Below, in pieces: positions 14,128 through 18,851 of a stretch of 18,851 nucleotides of DNA. This DNA comes from Methylococcaceae bacterium UBA7658 (GTDB taxonomy: Bacteria > Pseudomonadota > Gammaproteobacteria > Methylococcales > Methylomonadaceae), in contig DLHW01000031.1 of assembly GCA_002483425.1 (NCBI GenBank), forward strand, positions 1-18,851, in the 5' to 3' direction. The stretch's first letter is position 1; each line of letters begins with the position of its first letter. The notes under the pieces are model-generated. The model did no database searches, was not told where the DNA came from, and saw nothing but the letters and a program-made list of their open reading frames with translations. A program made the translations under genes and the position numbers.

Positions 14128-14553
14128 ATGATTTTTACTTTTATAATCAATAGTATGCTTGTAGCCTGCGCCATCATGATTCATTACGAGGCGCTCAACT
14201 TTTTGTCTATTTTGATCCCTAAACTTAACGTTAAACACCGTTTACGTGTGTTGTTCGGCTTATTCGGGGCATTTTTTGCCCATGTGCTGGAAATCTGGCT
14301 CTTTGCTTTCGGCTATTACTTCAAGATTCGAAGCGGCAACTTCGGCTCTTTAGAAGGAGAATTTAATAATAGCCTGATGGATTGCAGCTATTTTTCTTTT
14401 ACCAATTACACGTCATTAGGATTCGGCGACATCCATCCGACCGGCGACATCCGTTTCCTGGCTGGATTGGAGGCTTTAACCGGACTGGTTTTAATCGGTT
14501 GGACCTCTTCTTTCATGTTTATTGAGATGCAGAAACTTTGGCGCGACAAATAA
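14128..14553 (+). CDS. Two-pore-helix-type ion channel family protein (K+ channel-like)
   Basis: This is a 141-aa membrane protein with the layout of a minimal pore domain: hydrophobic segments at about 2-28, 41-63 and 108-133, with a re-entrant loop between the last two. The loop carries NYTSLGFGDIHP (93-104), matching the K+ channel selectivity-filter pattern T-V-G-Y-G-D with Ser-Leu and Phe replacements. No cytoplasmic RCK domain follows. Members of the family assemble as tetramers and pass cations across the inner membrane; the ion here is not certain given the changed filter. The ATG lacks a clear ribosome site. The gene is divergent from the carbamoyltransferase operon and seems to stand alone, with the aminotransferase having its own promoter candidate. 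Confidence 0.72.
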   Translation: MIFTFIINSMLVACAIMIHYEALNFLSILIPKLNVKHRLRVLFGLFGAFFAHVLEIWLFAFGYYFKIRSGNFGSLEGEFNNSLMDCSYFSFTNYTSLGFGDIHPTGDIRFLAGLEALTGLVLIGWTSSFMFIEMQKLWRDK

Positions 14554-14591
14554 ACCTTTTATTGCTTAGATAACCGGATTATCAGGCATGT

Positions 14592-14621
14592 TTTAGCTTT
14601 ACCGCCGTGCTAAGATATAAT
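14592..14621 (+). promoter_or_regulatory. Promoter candidate for the aminotransferase gene
   Basis: A perfect -10 TATAAT (14616-14621) lies 38 bases before the aminotransferase ATG. The best -35 at 18 bases is TTTAGC (14592-14597), only 3/6. Confidence 0.5.
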
Positions 14622-14659
14622 TTCGCATTACCCGAACACATTAATTTTCACGGCGGAAC

Positions 14660-15841
14660 ATGAGCATTACACTTTCAAATAGAGTCAAATCAGTAAAACC
14701 CTCCCCTACCCTCGCGATTACCGCCCGTGCGGCAGCCATGCGCGCGGCAGGCAAAGATATTATCGGCCTGGGCGCAGGCGAACCCGACATGGATACGCCC
14801 GACCATATCAAAGCCGCTGCGGTTAAAGCGTTAGACAACGGCTTCACCAAATACACCGCAGTCGACGGTACGCCCGGTTTAAAAAAAGCAGTTATCGAGA
14901 AATTCAAGAAAGACAACGGCTTGGATTACACCGCCAAACAAGTCCTGGTATCGTGCGGGGGGAAGCAAAGTTCGTATAACTTAACCCAAGCTTTGCTCAA
15001 TTCCGGCGATGAAGTGATTATTCCGGCGCCGTTCTGGGTCTCCTATCCCGACATGGTTTTACTGGCGGACGGTGTTCCTGTCATTGTCGAAACGACACAA
15101 GCGCAACGCTTTAAAATTACACCCGAACAACTCCGCAAAGCGATTACGCCAAAAACACGATTGATCTTCATTAACAGCCCGTCCAACCCATCCGGTATTG
15201 CGTACACCCTGGACGAGTTGAAAGCGCTGGGCGATGTGCTAAAAGAACATCCCAACATCATCATTGCAACCGACGACATGTACGAACACATCCTCTGGGA
15301 ACAAGGCACGTTCGTCAACATATTGAACGCACATCCCGATTTATACGACCGCACCGTGGTGATGAACGGCGTATCCAAAGCCTATTCGATGACCGGCTGG
15401 CGCATCGGCTATGCCGCAGGCCCCGCCGATTTGATCGAAGCGATGTGTACGATCCAGTCGCAAAGCACATCGAACCCGACCTCGATTTCGCAAGTCGCCG
15501 CCGAAGCCGCCCTGACCGGCGACCAAAGCTTTATCGATAGCATGTGTGTTGAATTCAAAAAACGCCACGATTACGTCGTCGCCGAACTCAATAGCATCGA
15601 CGGCGTGGAATGTATCCCTACCGATGGAACTTTTTATGTGTTCCCGAATGTCGAAAAGCTAATCGCAAAGCTGGACGGGATCGACGATGACCTCGCCTTT
15701 TCCGAGTACTTAATCGAAAATGCAGGCGTTGCGCTGGTGCCTGGTTCTGCATTTGGAACACCGGGTCATATCCGAATCTCCATCGCTACCAGCATGGCGA
15801 ATTTGGAAAAGGCGTTAGACCGGATCAAAAAAGCGATTTAA
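14660..15841 (+). CDS. Class I PLP-dependent aminotransferase (aspartate aminotransferase, subgroup Ib-like)
   Basis: This probably transfers amino groups between aspartate/glutamate and 2-oxo acids; members of this subgroup act as aspartate, sometimes aspartate/prephenate, aminotransferases. It has 393 aa, the normal length. Visible landmarks are GLGAGEPDMDTP (37-48), Asn176 in SPSNPSG, Asp205 and Tyr208 in TDDMYEH, the Schiff-base Lys240 in SKAYSMTGWRIGY, and the carboxylate-binding Arg372 in GHIRISIA. All catalytic residues are present. The ATG at 14660 is preceded by GGCGG, and a promoter candidate lies just upstream. The cupin gene follows 40 bases later and may be cotranscribed. Sequence alone does not settle the exact substrate. 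Confidence 0.9.
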   Translation: MSITLSNRVKSVKPSPTLAITARAAAMRAAGKDIIGLGAGEPDMDTPDHIKAAAVKALDNGFTKYTAVDGTPGLKKAVIEKFKKDNGLDYTAKQVLVSCGGKQSSYNLTQALLNSGDEVIIPAPFWVSYPDMVLLADGVPVIVETTQAQRFKITPEQLRKAITPKTRLIFINSPSNPSGIAYTLDELKALGDVLKEHPNIIIATDDMYEHILWEQGTFVNILNAHPDLYDRTVVMNGVSKAYSMTGWRIGYAAGPADLIEAMCTIQSQSTSNPTSISQVAAEAALTGDQSFIDSMCVEFKKRHDYVVAELNSIDGVECIPTDGTFYVFPNVEKLIAKLDGIDDDLAFSEYLIENAGVALVPGSAFGTPGHIRISIATSMANLEKALDRIKKAI

Positions 15842-15881
15842 CCGAAGACGTTAACCTTTGAACACAACAGGAGTAGAAGCG

Positions 15882-16316
15882 ATGAACCTCGAACATCACG
15901 ATAAAAGCAACAGCCTGATGCATAAAATCATCACCAGCCGTTACCGTTTCTTTCTGGCCGTTGTACTGCTTCTATTGCTGTTCATGGTCGTGGAAGCCGT
16001 TTCTGCCGACGAATCCAAAGCCGGTTTGATCAGGACGCCGTTGCTGGAAAATACCGTCGAACTGCCCGGCAAAAGCGTTAACGCCAAAGTCATCCGCGTC
16101 ACCTTCCCACCCGCGTTCCGAACACCTTGGCATACGCACGAAGGGCCGGGGCCACGCTATGTGGTCAAAGGTAAACTGAAAGTGACCGAAGACGGCAAAG
16201 TCAACACCTACGGCATCGGCGAGGTATTTTGGGAAAGCGGAAAATTGATGCAGGTAGACAATGTCGGGAAGGAAACGGCGGAATTAATAATTTTCGAGAT
16301 GGCGCCATTGAAATAA
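15882..16316 (+). CDS. Exported or membrane-anchored cupin-domain protein
   Basis: This is a single-domain small cupin of 144 aa. The ATG at 15882 is chosen because AGGAG lies eight bases upstream; a TTG at 15858 would add eight residues and lacks a ribosome site. A hydrophobic segment (about residues 24-40, FFLAVVLLLLLFMVVEAV) follows basic residues and ends near VSADES, so it is a signal peptide or an anchor that puts the cupin in the periplasm. The barrel shows PWHTHEGPGPRYVVKGKL (first metal-binding motif with the two His) and GEVFWES with a weaker second motif. The function is unknown; cupins bind metals or small ligands. A terminator hairpin follows. Confidence 0.75.
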   Translation: MNLEHHDKSNSLMHKIITSRYRFFLAVVLLLLLFMVVEAVSADESKAGLIRTPLLENTVELPGKSVNAKVIRVTFPPAFRTPWHTHEGPGPRYVVKGKLKVTEDGKVNTYGIGEVFWESGKLMQVDNVGKETAELIIFEMAPLK

Positions 16317-16325
16317 AAAGAACGA

Positions 16326-16359
16326 AATCCGGGATCTTTGAAAACAAAGACACCGGATT
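16326..16359. terminator. Hairpin terminator between convergent genes
   Basis: AATCCGG (16326-16332) pairs with CCGGATT (16353-16359). After a two-base mismatch, TCTTTG (16335-16340) pairs with CAAAGA (16345-16350) around an AAAA loop. On the minus strand the stem is followed by a T-rich run (TCGTTCTTTTTATTTC), so it works best for the metallopeptidase gene and may serve both directions. Confidence 0.7.
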
Positions 16360-16416
16360 CCACATATTCTTAATAATCAATCTTCTTTTTTCAAATGGCT
16401 AGTCAATGATTCGTAT

Positions 16417-18585
16417 TCATTGGGTTTTGGAAAAGCGATATGGAATCCATACGGCGTCCGTACTATTGAGAACAGAAGTTCCTTGAAATACGATAGCCCT
16501 GCCGGCAAAAACTTGAACCTTTGCTGTTGCCGGGCCAAGCCCATGATCTGAAAAATTGTGGACAAGCACTTTATAAGTACCGGGTTGGGTAACCTTATAA
16601 AAAGTAATCTCTTCTTGCTTACAATCCGTTGTACAGTCTTGAAATAAACGCGGGTTATCAGAAGTATCAGCCGCAGTTCCCCAATCAGGGCTTTTATTAT
16701 AGTAAGCACAATCGTTATCAAAGCGAGGGCCTACAAAACTAAACCCGTCAGGTCCTCTTAAATGCAAATCGAGATCGACACCCAGCTTATTCCAAGTCAA
16801 AATAATTTGAATCCCGCACCCTGTTGCGCCAATCCCGCGTTCTGTCAATGCAGTGCAGAGTGCATTTCTATGTTTTCCTGCATATAGAGCTTTATCCGCC
16901 TTTAGCAAAGCTTCTCCGCCGTCGGAAAATTTAGGGTTAGCTGGTACTAAAAAATGGCTTTCCAGAATTATTTTATCCGCAACCGGTTTAGATAGCCGGT
17001 TTAAAATGTCCCATAAAACCGCAGACCAAATCTCGCCATCATCATGTTCCTCAGGCGGATTGCTCATATTCTCAGGATAATGCTTATTGCCGTTGACCTT
17101 TCGTAAGCAACTCTTAGGAGCGATAAAGCCTCGCGCCAACCATTCAGCAAAACATTCGCCCTGGTCAAACCCGGATATAGTACTCTGGATTCTAGTGTTG
17201 CTAGCCGCCCAATAATCGCCGAAGCCTTCGCCCATGGCTCTTGCTTCGGCACCCCGAAGATATTTTCCTTTCGTAATATTGTCTTGAATAGCATGTCCAT
17301 ATTCATGCAATATGACATCAGCGTCTTCGGCATGATCAATGTTCCTGGGTGTTTTTCCAAAAGCCAGATAACCTGTACCGGTGACATTGGGTACATAATG
17401 CGAATTGTTGGTATTATTAAGACCATGAGGGTCTGCTTCTATACTTCTGCTATTAATTTCTTTGATTGGACCCTTGAATCCCAAACTCTGAATATAACGT
17501 TGGTTTCTATCAATAACCGAATAAACCATGACATGTTCAAATGAATCAAATTTTCTATCGTTAATAAACAAAAAGGATGTCGTTAAAGGAGCGATACGAC
17601 CTGGAATGGGAGCGGAATCAAATATATGAGGCAATTCTTCTAAATCACTTACATTCACATAAGGACCAAAAAGCACATATCGTTTAAATAGCGTATTAAA
17701 TTTAATATCCAACAAGTTTGTTGTGATATAGGCAACATCTGGAATGATAGAACTTGCTGTAAGGGTTCTATTATTTAGCGTATTGACTGGATTTGGGTTA
17801 AATACTTTTCCTTGCCCCTGAAAATTTTGAATTAGGTTTACTGATTCAATCACTTCGCCTGTGTTGGCATCAACTATATACTCAAGCAGCTTTTTAGGCG
17901 ATTCGATTTCTAGCAGGACTTTATAAACGAGTACCGGCTTTTCCTTAACATTAAACACGCCTAGCTCAAGTTTTGGCTCTTCTTTTAATGTTAAAGCGCT
18001 TTTGCTAAAGATAGGCTCTTGCCGACCGGTAATGTCTTCTGTAGTCATATAATGCTGAAAGACATCAAACTTTACTAAATCTTTTATTTCATGATTTGAT
18101 AACACAGGGATCGTTGAAATATCGATATCAGGCAAATAATAATTATGAATCAGGTTAATGGCTTTGTTGCTGTCGTTGCTGAGATGCACCTCTATCCCGC
18201 CATTAAAAACCGGCAACCCGCGATAAGTTTGTTCCATCATGATGTGATAACCAGACAAACTTTCTTTCGTAAACTTTCTCCGTAAGTCTGCACCACTGCT
18301 TTTCATTTTGAAAATGGCGTAGTTTTGTTTTAAAAAATCAAATGCAACTTGATCAGGGGACATTGAAGTGAACGCATTTTTTTTTGATTTAGGGAAAGAA
18401 AGATTACCGTCTAGTGCTTTTATTCTTGTTTGTTGATCATTCCAAGTAATAGTGAAACTTTTTCCTACTTTATTTTTGAGCGATTCGATTGCTTGTAGTA
18501 TTTGAGGGTCTTGCGCTTGGGACAATGCCGCGATTGGAAAACCACAAATTGCCGCCATTAAAGCTATATTTGATATTATTTTCAT
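16417..18585 (-). CDS. Secreted M36 (fungalysin)-like zinc metallopeptidase with C-terminal accessory domain
   Basis: This is a predicted extracellular or periplasmic protease made as a proenzyme. It has 722 aa. Residues 1-24 are a signal peptide. The propeptide follows: an FTP-like stretch (about 80-130, with GYHIMMEQTYRGLPVFNGGI) and a PepSY-like part ending in EYIVDANTGEVIES (235-248). The catalytic domain shows EDADVILHEYGHAIQD with the zinc site HEYGH (427-431) and the third ligand Glu453 in GEGFGDYWA, the M36 pattern. GEIWSAVLWD follows at 517-526. From about 592 to 715 a beta-rich domain begins ILTWNKLGVDLDLHLRGPDG and resembles YfaP/DUF2135-type domains. It is convergent to the cupin gene and shares its terminator. 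Codon use is more AT-rich than in the neighbours, hinting at transfer. A LexA-like box lies about 100 bases upstream. Confidence 0.85.
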   Translation of the reverse strand: MKIISNIALMAAICGFPIAALSQAQDPQILQAIESLKNKVGKSFTITWNDQQTRIKALDGNLSFPKSKKNAFTSMSPDQVAFDFLKQNYAIFKMKSSGADLRRKFTKESLSGYHIMMEQTYRGLPVFNGGIEVHLSNDSNKAINLIHNYYLPDIDISTIPVLSNHEIKDLVKFDVFQHYMTTEDITGRQEPIFSKSALTLKEEPKLELGVFNVKEKPVLVYKVLLEIESPKKLLEYIVDANTGEVIESVNLIQNFQGQGKVFNPNPVNTLNNRTLTASSIIPDVAYITTNLLDIKFNTLFKRYVLFGPYVNVSDLEELPHIFDSAPIPGRIAPLTTSFLFINDRKFDSFEHVMVYSVIDRNQRYIQSLGFKGPIKEINSRSIEADPHGLNNTNNSHYVPNVTGTGYLAFGKTPRNIDHAEDADVILHEYGHAIQDNITKGKYLRGAEARAMGEGFGDYWAASNTRIQSTISGFDQGECFAEWLARGFIAPKSCLRKVNGNKHYPENMSNPPEEHDDGEIWSAVLWDILNRLSKPVADKIILESHFLVPANPKFSDGGEALLKADKALYAGKHRNALCTALTERGIGATGCGIQIILTWNKLGVDLDLHLRGPDGFSFVGPRFDNDCAYYNKSPDWGTAADTSDNPRLFQDCTTDCKQEEITFYKVTQPGTYKVLVHNFSDHGLGPATAKVQVFAGRAIVFQGTSVLNSTDAVWIPYRFSKTQ

Positions 18586-18680
18586 TATTTTTCTCAGGCT
18601 GCATTATTAATATCTTATTGTTATTAATGATAATACGTGACAATAAGAGGTATCTTTTTTGCCTCACTGCAAAAGAAAGC

Positions 18681-18696
18681 CTGTATATGTATACAG
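18681..18696. promoter_or_regulatory. LexA (SOS) box candidate
   Basis: CTGTATATGTATACAG is a perfect palindrome (7-bp arms, two-base centre) and matches the gammaproteobacterial LexA consensus CTGT-N8-ACAG, differing from the ideal alternating AT core at one base. It lies 96 bases upstream of the metallopeptidase ATG, and 11 bases before a plus-strand promoter candidate. Confidence 0.6.
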
Positions 18697-18706
18697 CGGA
18701 CTTTTC

Positions 18707-18734
18707 TTGAGTTTCCCTTGAGTAGCAATATAAC
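18707..18734 (+). promoter_or_regulatory. Plus-strand promoter candidate leaving the window
   Basis: TTGAGT (18707-18712, 4/6) and TATAAC (18729-18734, 5/6) are 16 bases apart. They point right, so any gene served would start beyond the window edge. The LexA-like box sits just upstream. Confidence 0.35.
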
Positions 18735-18791
18735 AAAAATTAGATAATAAAAATCAATTATTTAAAATTCTGCGAAGTAGAACTATAGAAT

Positions 18792-18851
18792 GCGGCAAGA
18801 TGGGTTTGTAACGCGGTAAGTTGGGTTTGTAGGTTGCGGGTGAGCTTGCGA
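18792..18851. repeat. Short tandem repeat running into a truncated palindromic element
   Basis: Two 19-base units (18792-18810 and 18813-18831) match at 17 positions and share GGGTTTGTA. They are followed by GGTTGCGGGTGAGCTTGCGA at the edge. That is the form of one arm of an intergenic palindromic repeat whose other arm would lie outside, but this is inference. Confidence 0.5.

Noticed and set aside
14569..14583. GATAA/TTATC hairpin after the channel gene as a terminator
   Set aside because: A five-base AT-rich stem with no directly following T run is too weak.
16377..16721. 114-aa minus-strand frame over the end of the metallopeptidase
   Set aside because: It is out of frame with the intact 722-aa protein, whose C-terminal domain explains the region.
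18489..18710. 73-aa plus-strand frame with a hydrophobic segment at the metallopeptidase start
   Set aside because: It is largely the complement of the signal-peptide region, which gives hydrophobic residues on both strands, and it has no ribosome site.
1..18851. CRISPR arrays, tRNA, rRNA, transposase or integrase genes
   Set aside because: No regularly spaced repeats, RNA gene signatures or mobile-element proteins were found on either strand.

Overview
The window looks like part of a chromosome of a gammaproteobacterium. Gene style, intergenic palindromic repeats and an E. coli-type LexA box all fit that group. A methanotroph-like member (Methylococcales) is my guess, but nothing in the window proves it. 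There are no rRNAs, tRNAs, CRISPR arrays, transposases or integrases. Every stretch without a gene is shorter than 300 bases.

Left part (1-2564, minus strand): a tight housekeeping operon running M48 lipoprotein protease, then dapC, then dapD (cut by the left edge). The two dap genes catalyse consecutive steps of lysine/diaminopimelate synthesis. No terminator was recognised in 2565-2792.

Defence block (2793-8540, minus strand): a type III restriction-modification system, mod (645 aa) and res (989 aa). Between them, in the same orientation, sits a small toxin-antitoxin cassette: a DUF2281 antitoxin-like gene, a DUF1902/HicB-type antitoxin and a HicA toxin. The last four genes are spaced 28, 0 and 9 bases apart, so res follows the toxin closely. 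mod is flanked by two inverted copies of a 32-bp repeat (28/32 identical) that belong to larger palindromic elements. mod also carries two palindromic repeat-like segments in frame inside its coding sequence.

Metabolic block (8709-13893, minus strand): an operon of three tightly joined genes. It encodes a NodU/TobZ-type O-carbamoyltransferase, a 750-aa protein with two tandem haem-oxygenase-like diiron domains (only the second keeps its ligands), and an AlkB-like membrane diiron monooxygenase with all nine family histidines. A TTGACA-17-CCTAAT promoter candidate precedes it. This is the best candidate for an undescribed system: probably synthesis or tailoring of a small, perhaps lipid-like, carbamoylated molecule.

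Right part: divergently, a short ion-channel-like protein (14128-14553), a class I PLP aminotransferase (14660-15841) and a membrane-anchored or exported cupin (15882-16316), closed by a hairpin terminator. Convergent to these is a secreted M36-like metallopeptidase (16417-18585), with visibly more AT-rich codon use. A near-consensus LexA box (18681-18696) lies about 100 bases upstream of it. The window ends in a short tandem repeat that runs into what looks like a truncated palindromic element.
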